In this document: piece after piece, positions 6,798 through 15,260 of the stretch
Position numbering within the stretch: position 1 is the stretch's first letter
How the letters are laid out: every line of letters starts with the position of its first letter
NCBI GenBank assembly: GCA_030683195.1
Contig: JAUXQA010000009.1
Coordinates: forward strand, 1 to 15,260
DNA from: Rhodoferax sp.
GTDB lineage: Bacteria; Pseudomonadota; Gammaproteobacteria; Burkholderiales; Burkholderiaceae_C
Length of the DNA stretch: 15,260 nt
Reading direction: 5' to 3'
Made by a program: the position numbers and the translations under genes
The notes under the pieces: model-generated
Told to the model about the DNA's origin: nothing
Database searches by the model: none
The model's input: the letters and a program-made list of their open reading frames with translations, nothing else

Positions 6798-7715
6798 ATG
6801 AACAATAACTTGCCCCTGACAGACGACCTGCGCGTGTTTGTGACCGTAGCGCGGCGCTCCAGCTTTGTGGCCGCAGCGGCCGAGTTGGGCGTGTCGGCCG
6901 CCTACGTGACGAAGCGAGTCAAGATCATGGAAGGCACGCTGGGCGCCGCCCTGTTCAACCGCACCACGCGTCGCGTGGTGATCACCGAAGACGGGGAGCG
7001 CGCCTACCACTGGGCCCAAAAAATCCTCGACGACATGGACCACCTGATGGAAGACATCAGCACCAAGCGGCAAAGCCCCCGCGGCATGCTGCGGGTGTGC
7101 AGCAGCTTCGGGTTTGGGCAAAACATCGTCGGCCCGGCGCTATCGCAGCTGGTGGAGAAGTATCCGGCGCTCCAAATCAGGTTTGAGGTCTTTGACCGTT
7201 TGGTGGACGTGGGCGCGGAGGGGTTTGACCTCGATATTCGGGTGGGGGACGAGATGGCGCCACACCATATTGCGCGGCAACTCGCGCCCAATCACCGCGT
7301 GCTGTGTGCGGCGCCCGGTTATGTGCAGCGCCACGGGCTACCGTCCTCGCTGGCCGACCTGGCCAACCACCCCTGCCTGATCATCAAGGAGCGGGACCAT
7401 CCTTTTGGCTTGTGGAAGCTGCGCAATGGCCCCGATGAGCAAACCGTGAAGGTGCGCGGGCCACTCTCGTCCAACCATGGCGAGATTGCCGTGAATTGGG
7501 CCGTTGACGGACGCGGCATTGTGTTGCGCTCACTATGGGACGTGGGGCCTCTGTTGCAATCGGGCCAACTGGTACAGGTGCTGCCCCAATACACCCAGGA
7601 GGCCAATCTATGGGCGGTGTTTCCGGCCCGTCTGGAAACCTCGGCCAAGGTACGGGTGTGTGTGGAGTGGTTGCAGGAGCGCCTGCCCCAAGCCCTGCTC
7701 CTGCACCGCCGTTGA
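6798..7715 (+). CDS. dmlR: LysR-family transcriptional regulator, probably of the divergent dehydrogenase gene
   Basis: This 305-residue LysR-type regulator has a winged HTH at about residues 8-66 (DDLRVFVTVARRSSFVAAAAELGVSAAYV, then TRRVVITEDGE) and a two-lobed effector-binding domain from about 93 to the end. The length is typical of the family. It belongs to the DmlR/CrgA-like subgroup (FNRTTRRVVITEDG). Its position back to back with the tartrate/D-malate dehydrogenase gene implies that it controls that gene in response to a dicarboxylic hydroxy acid; this follows from the E. coli precedent and from the inverted repeat at 6737-6763. CATAAT at 6783-6788 is a possible -10 box, but no good -35 is visible and it would leave a very short leader. 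The symbol is given by analogy. Confidence 0.88.
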   Translation: MNNNLPLTDDLRVFVTVARRSSFVAAAAELGVSAAYVTKRVKIMEGTLGAALFNRTTRRVVITEDGERAYHWAQKILDDMDHLMEDISTKRQSPRGMLRVCSSFGFGQNIVGPALSQLVEKYPALQIRFEVFDRLVDVGAEGFDLDIRVGDEMAPHHIARQLAPNHRVLCAAPGYVQRHGLPSSLADLANHPCLIIKERDHPFGLWKLRNGPDEQTVKVRGPLSSNHGEIAVNWAVDGRGIVLRSLWDVGPLLQSGQLVQVLPQYTQEANLWAVFPARLETSAKVRVCVEWLQERLPQALLLHRR

Positions 7716-7746
7716 GCCCTTGACTTAGCCGGCCCAGTGACCGCGG

Positions 7747-10700
7747 TCAGCCCAGCTGCGCCCAGGCTTTGTCCAGCCGCTTGACGCTCACCGGCTGCGG
7801 CGTGCGCAGTTCTTGCGCAAAAAAGCTCACGCGAAGTTCCTCGAGCAACCACCGGAACTCCTGCATGCGCTCGTCGCTCACGCCTTTGCGCTCGGCTACC
7901 AGGCGCCAGTAGCGCTGCTCCTGCGGGCGCAGTTCCGCCAGCCGGGCGACGTCACGGGCGGGGTCGGCACGGTATTTTTCCAATCGGGCCGTAATGGCTT
8001 TGAGGTAGCGGGCAAAGTGCTGCAAGGGCCCCCAAGGGGACTGGATCAAAAAGCGTTTGGGCACCAGGCGCGCCAACTGGGTGGCAGCGTCCAGCGTGGC
8101 CTCGGGGGCGTTTTTGGTGTCCTTGATCTTGCGGGCCGCCACGGCGTACTCCGCCAGAATAGTGGCAGCCAGGCGGGCCACCTCATTGGCAATCAGGGTC
8201 AGTCGCCCTCGCCCCTCCTCAATGCGGCGCTTGAACGCGAACTCATCGGTGGGCAGCGGGTCGAGCAAGAAAGCCCGGTCCAGCGCTACGGCAATGATTT
8301 GCTCGCGCAGCTCCTCGATCGTGCCGCCACCTGAGCCGTCGGCATTTTTCCCGACCTGCATGAAGGTCACCGCCATTTTTTGCAGGTCAGGGATGTTCTT
8401 TTCCAGGTACTTGAGGGCGTCTTTCAGCTGCAAGGAGAACAGGCGGCGCAGGCCGGCACGGTGTTTGGCCGTGGCCACATCGGGCTCGTCAAACACTTCA
8501 ATGGTCACGGCATCAACTGCGTCAATCAGCGCGGGGTAGCCAATGAGGGTTTGACCGCCCTTTTGAATTTCGAGCAACTCGGGCAGCTCACCAAAGGTCC
8601 AGGTGGTGTAGCGCTGGCCGGCCGGGGCAGCGGGTTTTGCTATGTTTTTAGGAGGTACTGAGGCAATAGATACGCCGGCTAGAGGCTTATTTTCCTTAAA
8701 AACAGGCAAAGCAGCCCCGTCTTTGGCCATTTTGAGCCCCGCCAGCGCCTGGAAGGCTCCCCGCGCCTGAGCACCCAGCTCGGCTTTCAAGGCGCCCAGG
8801 TTGCGCCCGGTGCCCAGTTGGCGGCCATGCTCGTCCACCACCCGAAAATTCATGAAGAAATGCGGGCTGAGCATGTCGACCTTGATGTCGGCCCGCACCA
8901 CGTCAATCGACGTCGCGGCGCGCACCAGTTTCAAGACTGCATCAATGAGCGAGCCTTGACCAAACACCTCGGGAGCATTCAGCGTGGCGGCCATTTTGCT
9001 GGCGGTGTCCGGCAGCGGCACCAAGCGTGATCGCGGGCGCTGGTGCAGGGTCTTGATGAGCGCCTGCACCTTGTCCTTGAGCATGCCGGGCACCAGCCAC
9101 TCGCAGCGCTCCTCGTTCACCTGGTTCAGCACAAACAGGGGCACGGTCACGGTCAGTCCGTCTTTGGCGTCCCCCGGCTCGTGCAGGTACACCGCGGCGC
9201 AATCCACGCCACCCAGGCGCAGCGCCTTGGGAAACGACTGGGTGGTGATGCCGGCGGCCTCATGGCGCATCAGCTCTTCCATGCTCAACAACAAGAGCTT
9301 GGGATTCGTTTTGATGGCTTCGCGGTACCAGGCATCGAAGCTGAAGCCGCTGCACACATCGGCGGGCAACTGCTGGTCGTAAAAGGCGTAAATCAGCTCT
9401 TCGTCCACCAGCACGTCCTGGCGACGGGCCTTGTGCTCCAGGTCCTCCACCTGTTTGATGAGCTTCTGGTTGGCATTCAAGAACGGCCATTTGGTGTCCC
9501 ACTGCCCCGCCACCAGGGCCTCGCGGATGAAGATATCGCGTGCACCAGGCATGTCCACCCGGCCATAGTTCACGCGCCGCCCGCTGTACACCACGATACC
9601 GTAGAGCGTGGCGCGCTCCAGCGCGTTGACCTCGGCGACCTTTTTCTCCCAGTGCGGGTCGAGCAGTTGCTTCTTCAACAAATGGCCGCCCACCTGCTCC
9701 AGCCAGGTGGGTTCGATCGCCGCAATGCCCCGGCCAAACAGGCGCGTGGTCTCCACCAACTCGGCCGCCACAATCCAGCGGCCCGGCTTTTTGACCAGGT
9801 GCGCGCCCGGATGGGGGTAAAACTTGATGCTGCGCGCGCCCAGGTACTCCCCACTGGCGCCATCCGTTTCCAGCTTGCAACCGATGTTGCCAAGCAGGCC
9901 GGAGAGCATCGACAGGTGTAGCTGCTCGTAGCTGGCCGGGTTGGTGTTGAGCCGCCATTTGTGCTCGGCCACCACCGTGTGCAGCTGCGAATGAATGTCG
10001 CGCCACTCGCGCACACGTCGGATGTTGACAAAGTTTTGCCGTAAGAGCTGTTCGTACTGGCGGTTGGAGAGCTTGTGCTCGGCGCCATGACCGCCGCGCG
10101 CGGTATCCAGCCACTTCCACAGCTTCAAATACCCGCTGAACTCACTTTTTTCATCATCAAACTTGACGTGCGCGGCATCGGCCTGCTGCTGCGCCTCCAT
10201 CGGGCGGTCCCGCACATCCTGCACGCTCAGGGCGCTGGCAATCACCAGCACCTCGTCGAGCGCGCTGCGGTCGCGCGCCTCGAGAATCATGCGGCCCACG
10301 CGCGGGTCCAGCGGCAACTTGGCCAGTTCCTGGCCTTGCGGCGTCAATTCATTGGCATCGTCCACGGCACCTAGTTCATTGAGCAGTTGGTAGCCGTCGG
10401 CAATGGCACGGTTTGAGGGGCGCTCGATAAAAGGAAAGTCCTCCACCAAGCCCATGCGCAGCGACTTCATGCGCAAAATCACCCCAGCCAGGGAAGAGCG
10501 CAAGATTTCGGGGTCGGTGAAGCGGGGCCTGCCATCAAAGTCTTTTTCGTCGTAAAGGCGAATACAAATGCCGTTGGCTACCCGACCGCATCGCCCGGCA
10601 CGCTGGTTGGCCGAGCTTTGGCTGATGGGCTCCACCAGCAACTGCTCCACCTTGCTTCTGAAACTGTAGCGTTTCATACGGGCTGTGCCGACGTCAATGA

Positions 10701-11661
10701 CGTAGCGAATGCCCGGCACCGTGAGCGAGGTCTCCGCCACGTTGGTGGCCAGCACAATGCGCCGCCCGGTATGGCCGTCAAAAATACGGTCTTGCTCGGC
10801 TTGGCTCAAGCGGGCAAACAGCGGCAGCACCTCGGCATTGCGAAAGACAGGTTGGTGGCTCAAGTGTTTGCGCAAATGGTCAGCGGCCTCCCGAATTTCA
10901 CGTTCGCCCGGCAAAAACACCAGAATGTCACCGCCGTTGTGCACGTCGCGCCACAACTCGTCTACTGCATCGGCAATGGCCGAATTCAAGTCGTATTCGC
11001 GCGATTCTTCAAAGGGCCGGTAGCGCTGCTCCACCGGGAACATGCGGCCAGACACCATGATGATCGGTGCGGGTCCTTGCCTTGAGGCATAGTGGTCGGC
11101 AAACCGCTGGGCATCGATGGTGGCCGAGGTGACCACAATCTTGAGGTCCGGGCGACGCGGCAGGATCTGGCGCAGGTAGCCCAACAAAAAGTCAATGTTC
11201 AGCGAACGCTCATGCGCCTCGTCAATGATGATCGTGTCGTAGGCCTTCAGCAGCGGGTCGGTCTGCGTCTCGGCCAGCAAAATACCGTCGGTCATCAGCT
11301 TGACTGAAGAATCGCGGCTCAGGCGGTCCTGAAACCGCACCTTGAAGCCCACCACGTCACCCAACGTCGTCTTCAACTCTTCGGCGATGCGTTTGGCCAC
11401 GCTGCTGGCGGCAATGCGCCGAGGCTGGGTGTGGCCGATCAGCTTGCCTTGGCCGGGGGGGTAATTAAGCTTGCCCCGGCCCATGGCCAGCGCAATTTTG
11501 GGCAACTGGGTGGTTTTGCCCGAGCCGGTTTCACCACAGACGATGATGACCTGATGCTTATCCAGAGCGGCCATGATCTCCTCGCGCCTGGCGGAGACGG
11601 GCAAGGATTCTGGAAATTCGATTTTTAAGGGTGTGGAGGACAAGGGGGAAACTTCGGTCAA
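7747..11661 (-). CDS. hrpA: ATP-dependent RNA helicase HrpA
   Basis: This 1304-residue DEAH-box helicase has the usual HrpA length (about 1300 in E. coli). Motifs in order: Walker A GETGSGKT (43-50), QPRRIAA (79-85), DEAH (147-150), SAT (179-181) and motif VI QRAGRCGR (353-360). The HA2 and OB-fold regions follow (about 425-680), then the long C-terminal DUF3418-type region from about 710. HrpA proteins act on ribosomes and mRNA; in E. coli a role in rescuing stalled or collided ribosomes has been described. The start is TTG 11661: a stop lies two codons upstream and the next ATG (residue 30) would remove conserved sequence, though a second TTG at residue 7 is possible. No clear ribosome site precedes either TTG. 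Residues about 986-1008 are encoded by a dispersed repeat copy. The gene is divergent from argA. Confidence 0.96.
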   Translation of the reverse strand: MTEVSPLSSTPLKIEFPESLPVSARREEIMAALDKHQVIIVCGETGSGKTTQLPKIALAMGRGKLNYPPGQGKLIGHTQPRRIAASSVAKRIAEELKTTLGDVVGFKVRFQDRLSRDSSVKLMTDGILLAETQTDPLLKAYDTIIIDEAHERSLNIDFLLGYLRQILPRRPDLKIVVTSATIDAQRFADHYASRQGPAPIIMVSGRMFPVEQRYRPFEESREYDLNSAIADAVDELWRDVHNGGDILVFLPGEREIREAADHLRKHLSHQPVFRNAEVLPLFARLSQAEQDRIFDGHTGRRIVLATNVAETSLTVPGIRYVIDVGTARMKRYSFRSKVEQLLVEPISQSSANQRAGRCGRVANGICIRLYDEKDFDGRPRFTDPEILRSSLAGVILRMKSLRMGLVEDFPFIERPSNRAIADGYQLLNELGAVDDANELTPQGQELAKLPLDPRVGRMILEARDRSALDEVLVIASALSVQDVRDRPMEAQQQADAAHVKFDDEKSEFSGYLKLWKWLDTARGGHGAEHKLSNRQYEQLLRQNFVNIRRVREWRDIHSQLHTVVAEHKWRLNTNPASYEQLHLSMLSGLLGNIGCKLETDGASGEYLGARSIKFYPHPGAHLVKKPGRWIVAAELVETTRLFGRGIAAIEPTWLEQVGGHLLKKQLLDPHWEKKVAEVNALERATLYGIVVYSGRRVNYGRVDMPGARDIFIREALVAGQWDTKWPFLNANQKLIKQVEDLEHKARRQDVLVDEELIYAFYDQQLPADVCSGFSFDAWYREAIKTNPKLLLLSMEELMRHEAAGITTQSFPKALRLGGVDCAAVYLHEPGDAKDGLTVTVPLFVLNQVNEERCEWLVPGMLKDKVQALIKTLHQRPRSRLVPLPDTASKMAATLNAPEVFGQGSLIDAVLKLVRAATSIDVVRADIKVDMLSPHFFMNFRVVDEHGRQLGTGRNLGALKAELGAQARGAFQALAGLKMAKDGAALPVFKENKPLAGVSIASVPPKNIAKPAAPAGQRYTTWTFGELPELLEIQKGGQTLIGYPALIDAVDAVTIEVFDEPDVATAKHRAGLRRLFSLQLKDALKYLEKNIPDLQKMAVTFMQVGKNADGSGGGTIEELREQIIAVALDRAFLLDPLPTDEFAFKRRIEEGRGRLTLIANEVARLAATILAEYAVAARKIKDTKNAPEATLDAATQLARLVPKRFLIQSPWGPLQHFARYLKAITARLEKYRADPARDVARLAELRPQEQRYWRLVAERKGVSDERMQEFRWLLEELRVSFFAQELRTPQPVSVKRLDKAWAQLG
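8639..8682 (+). repeat. Dispersed repeat copy lying in frame inside hrpA
   Basis: This is the second copy of the 44-base element also present at 5571-5614 (31 of 44 matches, no gap). It begins GCTAT and includes the shared GCAAT and TACGCCGG blocks. The hrpA frame runs through it on the - strand, encoding a low-complexity linker (PLAGVSIASVPPKNIA) between two conserved C-terminal segments. The region is AT-richer than the flanking hrpA sequence, which supports an origin by insertion. Confidence 0.55.
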
Positions 11662-11772
11662 AATCTATCTATTGGGCAGGGTCATTGCGGGCAGAGTCTG
11701 CAACCCATGGTTCCCGGTTCAGCGCCGGGCGAAAAGCCCTTAATTATCGGCGCAAGCCTTAACCTTCACGAC

Positions 11773-13122
11773 ATGACCTCTGTTTTCAACTTCACCTTTG
11801 TGCCCTGGTTCCGTTCGGTCGCTCCCTACATTCACAAGTTTCGCAACCAGACTTTTGTGGTGGGCATCGCGGGTGAGGCCATCGCGGCGGGCAAGTTGCC
11901 CCACTTGGCACAGGACCTCGCACTGATTCAGAGCATGGGAGTCAAAGTAGTGCTGGTGCATGGATTTCGCCCGCAAGTCAATGAACAGCTCCGCACCAAA
12001 GGCCACACGCCACGCTACGCAAAGGGCATTCGCATCACCGACGAGGTCGCGCTGGACTGTGCGCAAGAGGCTGCCGGTCAGTTGCGTTACGAGATTGAAG
12101 CGGCCTTCAGCCAGGGCCTGCCCAACACGCCCATGGCGGGCTCCACCGTGCGGGTCATCTCTGGTAACTTTCTCACGGCACGCCCCGTGGGCATTGTGGA
12201 TGGCGTGGATTTTCAGCACTCGGGCCTGGTGCGCAAGGTCGACACCGCGGGCATCATGCGCACGCTGGACATGGGGGCCATGGTGCTGCTGTCGCCGTTT
12301 GGCTTTTCCCCAACGGGCGAAGCTTTCAATCTGACGATGGAAGAGGTTGCCACGTCGGTGGCCACGGCACTACAGGCAGACAAGCTGATTTTTGTGACTG
12401 AGGTGCCCGGCATCCGCATGGACCCGAGCCAACCCGAGAGCGAAGACAACCCGATTGATACCGAGCTGCCGCTGGCCGCCGCCGAAAAGCTGTTGAAAGA
12501 ACTGCCGGCAGCCAACCAGCCTACCGACACCGCTTTCTACTTGCAGCATTGCGTCAAGGCCTGCAAAAGCGGCGTTGAGCGCAGCCACATCATTCCCTTT
12601 GCTGTGGATGGCTCCATTTTGCTGGAGGTGTATGTGCACGACGGCATCGGCACCATGGTGGTGGACGAGAAACTGGAGAGCCTGCGTGAAGCCACGGTGG
12701 ACGATGTGGGCGGCATTCTGCAGCTGATCGAGCCGTTTGAGAACGATGGCACCCTGGTCAAACGCAGCCGCACGGAAATAGAACGCGATGTGGGTCTGTA
12801 CACCGTCATCGAGCATGACGGCGTCATCTTCGCGTGCGCAGCACTCTACGCCTACCCTGAGGCGCGTACTGCCGAGATGGCGGCCCTTACCGTGTCACCC
12901 CAAGTGCAGGGGCAAGGCGATGGCGAGCGGGTGCTCAAGCGTGTGGAGCAGCGGGCCAAAGCAGCCGGCTTGGACAGTATTTTTGTCTTGACCACCCGCA
13001 CAACGCACTGGTTCTTGAAGCGGGGCTTCATCCTGGTGGACCCCGACTGGTTGCCAGAGGCGCGCAAACGCAAGTACAACTGGGACCGCAAGAGCCAGGT
13101 ACTCGTCAAGAAACTCGCCTGA
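11773..13122 (+). CDS. argA: Amino-acid N-acetyltransferase (N-acetylglutamate synthase)
   Basis: This 449-residue protein is the classical ArgA: an amino-acid-kinase-fold domain (about 1-290) fused to a GNAT acetyltransferase domain (about 305-449). It makes N-acetylglutamate from acetyl-CoA and glutamate, the first step of arginine synthesis, in the cytoplasm. Visible features: FVVGIAGEAI and VVLVHGFRPQVNEQL in the kinase-fold part, where arginine binds for feedback inhibition in this family; and the acetyl-CoA loop VSPQVQGQGDGERVL (374-388) followed by TTRTTHWFLKRGF. I chose ATG 11773 because the protein then begins MTSVFNFTFVPWFRSVAPYI, the usual family start. The in-frame ATG at 11707 adds 22 residues without family likeness. 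No strong ribosome site is seen at either. The 111-base gap to hrpA contains no convincing promoter. Confidence 0.95.
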   Translation: MTSVFNFTFVPWFRSVAPYIHKFRNQTFVVGIAGEAIAAGKLPHLAQDLALIQSMGVKVVLVHGFRPQVNEQLRTKGHTPRYAKGIRITDEVALDCAQEAAGQLRYEIEAAFSQGLPNTPMAGSTVRVISGNFLTARPVGIVDGVDFQHSGLVRKVDTAGIMRTLDMGAMVLLSPFGFSPTGEAFNLTMEEVATSVATALQADKLIFVTEVPGIRMDPSQPESEDNPIDTELPLAAAEKLLKELPAANQPTDTAFYLQHCVKACKSGVERSHIIPFAVDGSILLEVYVHDGIGTMVVDEKLESLREATVDDVGGILQLIEPFENDGTLVKRSRTEIERDVGLYTVIEHDGVIFACAALYAYPEARTAEMAALTVSPQVQGQGDGERVLKRVEQRAKAAGLDSIFVLTTRTTHWFLKRGFILVDPDWLPEARKRKYNWDRKSQVLVKKLA

Positions 13123-13162
13123 TTGCAACCCAACACTGCCATTCGTTTGATGATGGGGTCGC

Positions 13163-14485
13163 ATGAACACCGGACCAACTGACACCGCAGCCGCCCACTA
13201 CCTGGAACCAGACCGGTTGCAGGTCGGTGTATTTGTGATGATTGAACTGCCCTGGTTCAAGCATCCGTTCGCCATGAACAACTTCAAGATTCGCAGTGAA
13301 GACCAACTGCGAGAGGTGCGGGCCCTGAGGCTGGGCCGTTACCGGGTTGACCCCGCGCGCAGCGATGTTCCTTTGAGTCCTGAGTCCGGCAGAGCCCAGG
13401 AACTGGCGCCCCCCCCACCCGACCAGACGCCCAACAGCGAAGATGACGACCCCGCTGCATTGGCCCGAAAGGAACGCATGGAGGCCATCGCGATGCACCG
13501 GGAGCATGTCGATCAGGTCGAAAAAGCCTTCGTCAAAGCCACAGCGGTCATGAAAAGCCTGAACCGCAACCTGTTCGCCCGGCCCAAAGAGACACTCAAT
13601 GAAATCGGCGTGTTGATTGACAACATGGTGGAAGTCTTTCTCAGCAGCCCGGAGTCAACATTGCATGTCATGGGCGACAAAGCAGGCGGCGAAGAGGTCT
13701 ATTTCCACAGCCTCAATGTCGCCATACTCTCCCTGATGCTGGCCAAAGAACTGGGCTTTACCGCAAAAGAGGCCCATATCTTGGGCGTGGGTGCCATGCT
13801 GCACGATCTCGGTTTGAGCGAAATTCCGGACCGGATTGCCAAGAAAAACCCTGCTGAGTTCACCAATGCCGAACGCAACCTGCGAGCCTCCCATGTCGAC
13901 CTCGGGGTAACCATGGGGCAACGCATCGGGCTCACCCCCGAAGCCCTGGCACTGGTCGCGCAACACCATGAAATGGCGGACGGCAGTGGCTACCCCAAGG
14001 GCCTCAAGGAAGCGGCCATGACGCCAGCAGCGCGTCTGGTTTCGATGGTCAATTTCTATGACAACCTGTGCAACCCGGCAGATATTCACAAAGCCATGAC
14101 ACCGCACGAAGCCTTGTCGTTCATGTTTGCGCAGCGACGCTCCAAATTTGAAGCGCGGGCCTTGCAGTTGATGATTCGAAGCCTGGGGGTGTACCCCCCT
14201 GGCTCTGTAGTCCAGCTTTCCAACCAGGCCATTGCTTTGGTGACCTCAGTCAATCCCAAGAAACCGCTGCGCCCGTGGGTCATGGTCTATGACGAAAGCG
14301 TGGACAAGAAAGAGGCCATGATGATCAACCTTGAAGTGACGCCCGAGATCAACATCATCAAATCGCTGCGTCCTGGCGTATTGCCTCCCAAGGTGGCGGC
14401 CTACCTGAGTCCACGCAAACGTGTCACCTATTTCTTTGATGCCGGAACAAACGGCTCAGACCGGCCGACGGGGAGTCAACCATGA
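13163..14485 (+). CDS. DUF3391 and HD-GYP domain protein, probable cyclic-di-GMP phosphodiesterase
   Basis: This 440-residue protein has an N-terminal DUF3391 region (about 12-130, including GVFVMIELPWFKHPF) with a Pro- and Asp-rich insert at 82-97, then an HD-GYP domain. Metal and catalytic residues are visible: H182, the H214-D215 pair in MLHDLGLSEIP, H244, H268-H269 in QHHEMADGSGYP, the GYP triad at 276-278, and D300 in NFYDNL. HD-GYP enzymes cleave cyclic-di-GMP, and the intact residues suggest activity, though this is inferred. There is no signal peptide or membrane segment, so it is cytoplasmic. It follows argA by 40 bases with only a weak GGGG upstream of the ATG. Its stop overlaps the start of the next PAS protein (ATGA), so the two are probably co-translated and act together. 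Confidence 0.92.
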   Translation: MNTGPTDTAAAHYLEPDRLQVGVFVMIELPWFKHPFAMNNFKIRSEDQLREVRALRLGRYRVDPARSDVPLSPESGRAQELAPPPPDQTPNSEDDDPAALARKERMEAIAMHREHVDQVEKAFVKATAVMKSLNRNLFARPKETLNEIGVLIDNMVEVFLSSPESTLHVMGDKAGGEEVYFHSLNVAILSLMLAKELGFTAKEAHILGVGAMLHDLGLSEIPDRIAKKNPAEFTNAERNLRASHVDLGVTMGQRIGLTPEALALVAQHHEMADGSGYPKGLKEAAMTPAARLVSMVNFYDNLCNPADIHKAMTPHEALSFMFAQRRSKFEARALQLMIRSLGVYPPGSVVQLSNQAIALVTSVNPKKPLRPWVMVYDESVDKKEAMMINLEVTPEINIIKSLRPGVLPPKVAAYLSPRKRVTYFFDAGTNGSDRPTGSQP

Positions 14486-15260
14486 ACACCAACGCGCTGC
14501 TGCTGGGTGCATCCAGCGAAATGCTCCTGCTTCTGGACTCCAAAACACTCAGCATTGCAGCGGCCAGTCCGGCTGCGCATCGGCAGCTGGGCTACGCGGA
14601 CGATGCCTTGCTCGGGCGACCGGTGGGCGACATCGAATGTGCATTGACAGACCTGTTCTTTTGGGACGAGATGCAGTCCAGCGCCACAACACTGGATGCC
14701 CAGAGCAGTTACCGCAAGGCTGACGGTACCGTGTTCAACGTGATGAAGTCAGTTCACCGCACTGGACAGTTGGGTGAATATTTTGCGGTGCGTTCACGCC
14801 CAATGCGTGCGGAGCAACAACGGGAGACCGAGCTGAGCACAATGGCTTCGCATTTGGCTGCCACGCTTGAAGCAACTGCCGACGGCATCCTTCTGACCAA
14901 CAATGCAGGGGCGATTCTGAACATGAATCGCCGGTTTTCACAGCTCTGGCAAGTGCCCGGACACCTGCTCACAGAGCGAGACGATACGGGCATTCTGGCC
15001 TTCATTACAAACCAGCTAACGCTTTCCGACTCAGCAGGCAGTTCTGACCGGCCGGGCAGCCCGGATATCTGCTTGATGAATAGCTCGGTTGACCCCACTT
15101 TCGAGATTTTGCACCTCAGGGATGGGCGGGTTTTTGAATGGCGTTCACAACCCGCAAGCGACCGGGACGTCATGATTGGCCGCGTTTACTGCTGCCGCGA
15201 CGTGACGGACCGCCATCGCACTCAGCAGGAGCTCATCACCGCTCACGACCAGGCACGGCT
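14482..15260 (+). CDS. PAS-PAS sensory protein, N-terminal part (runs off window)
   Basis: An open frame starts at ATG 14482, which overlaps the HD-GYP stop, with GGGGAG 6 bases upstream (14470-14475). It stays open to the window end, giving about 259 residues. Two PAS domains are visible: about 9-108 (LLLLDSKTLSIAAASPAAHRQLGY, then SYRKADGTVFNV) and about 118-245 (LEATADGILLTNNAGAILNMN, closing with GRVYCCRDVTDRHR). The last stretch (RHRTQQELITAHDQARL) looks like a linker helix leading to an output domain. Such proteins usually end in a histidine kinase or a GGDEF/EAL module, and the output lies outside the window. No signal peptide or membrane segment is seen. Coupling to the HD-GYP gene suggests that it passes a signal to, or opposes, that enzyme. 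Confidence 0.85.
   Translation, partial: MNTNALLLGASSEMLLLLDSKTLSIAAASPAAHRQLGYADDALLGRPVGDIECALTDLFFWDEMQSSATTLDAQSSYRKADGTVFNVMKSVHRTGQLGEYFAVRSRPMRAEQQRETELSTMASHLAATLEATADGILLTNNAGAILNMNRRFSQLWQVPGHLLTERDDTGILAFITNQLTLSDSAGSSDRPGSPDICLMNSSVDPTFEILHLRDGRVFEWRSQPASDRDVMIGRVYCCRDVTDRHRTQQELITAHDQAR

Noticed and set aside
7738..7749. Perfect 12-bp palindrome TGACCGCGGTCA at the hrpA stop as a terminator
   Set aside because: It has no loop suited to a hairpin and no T run on either side; it may be chance in GC-rich sequence or an unrelated site.
9043..9921. Long open frame (292 codons) on the + strand opposite hrpA
   Set aside because: It is antisense to a clearly conserved helicase region, is rich in His and Gln as expected for a shadow frame of GC-rich code, and shows no recognisable domain.
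9260..10120. 286-codon frame on the - strand within hrpA in another frame
   Set aside because: Arg/Gly/Ala-rich product typical of an alternate frame; the hrpA frame here carries conserved sequence without a break.
11726..11746. GGGC-GAAAA-GCCC hairpin followed by TTAATTAT as a terminator or attenuator before argA
   Set aside because: The stem is only 4 bp and the T tract is interrupted; the evidence is too weak for a feature.
11707..11772. Longer start (ATG 11707) for argA
   Set aside because: The extra 22 residues do not look like ArgA, while the protein from ATG 11773 begins with the usual family N-terminus.
1..15260. Mobile elements, CRISPR arrays, tRNA or rRNA genes
   Set aside because: No transposase or integrase frame, no regularly spaced direct repeats and no RNA-gene signatures were seen; genes are tightly packed and of uniform style.

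Overview
The window is about 15.3 kb of GC-rich, densely coded proteobacterial DNA. Gene content and protein style (an ArgA with fused kinase and acetyltransferase parts next to a 1300-residue HrpA, many PAS-rich histidine kinases, a DUF3391/HD-GYP protein) suggest a betaproteobacterium, probably Comamonadaceae near Rhodoferax or Polaromonas. That placement is my inference from gene style; no rRNA or tRNA is present to confirm it. No insertion sequence, phage gene, CRISPR array or RNA gene was seen.

Left block (1-5410) is a signalling region. On the + strand, the tail of a receiver-domain response regulator overlaps (ATGA) a PhnD-like periplasmic binding protein. A large membrane histidine kinase with three PAS domains follows 6 bases later. 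Facing it on the - strand is a second pair: a soluble PAS histidine kinase, then a regulator with an N-terminal excisionase/MerR-type HTH and a C-terminal receiver. The two operons converge with a 4-base overlap of their stop codons, and the two kinases have closely related catalytic cores. The likely logic is a periplasmic ligand sensor feeding one kinase and a cytoplasmic signal feeding the other, with possible cross-talk.

Middle block (5411-7715): a short intergenic region carries the second kinase's promoter and a degenerate dispersed repeat. Next come a tartrate/D-malate dehydrogenase gene (- strand) and a divergent LysR regulator gene (+ strand). The 70-base gap between them holds a perfect 8-bp inverted repeat with an 11-base spacer, a classic LysR operator layout.

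Right block (7716-15260): the RNA helicase gene hrpA (- strand, TTG start) is divergent from argA (+), the first enzyme of arginine synthesis. A second diverged copy of the dispersed repeat lies inside hrpA and is read in frame. After argA come a DUF3391/HD-GYP protein, probably a cyclic-di-GMP phosphodiesterase, and, overlapping it by ATGA, the start of a PAS-PAS signalling protein that runs off the window.

The most notable items are the repeat pair with one copy translated within HrpA, the PhnD-like protein built into a two-component operon, and the HTH-receiver regulator with reversed domain order.
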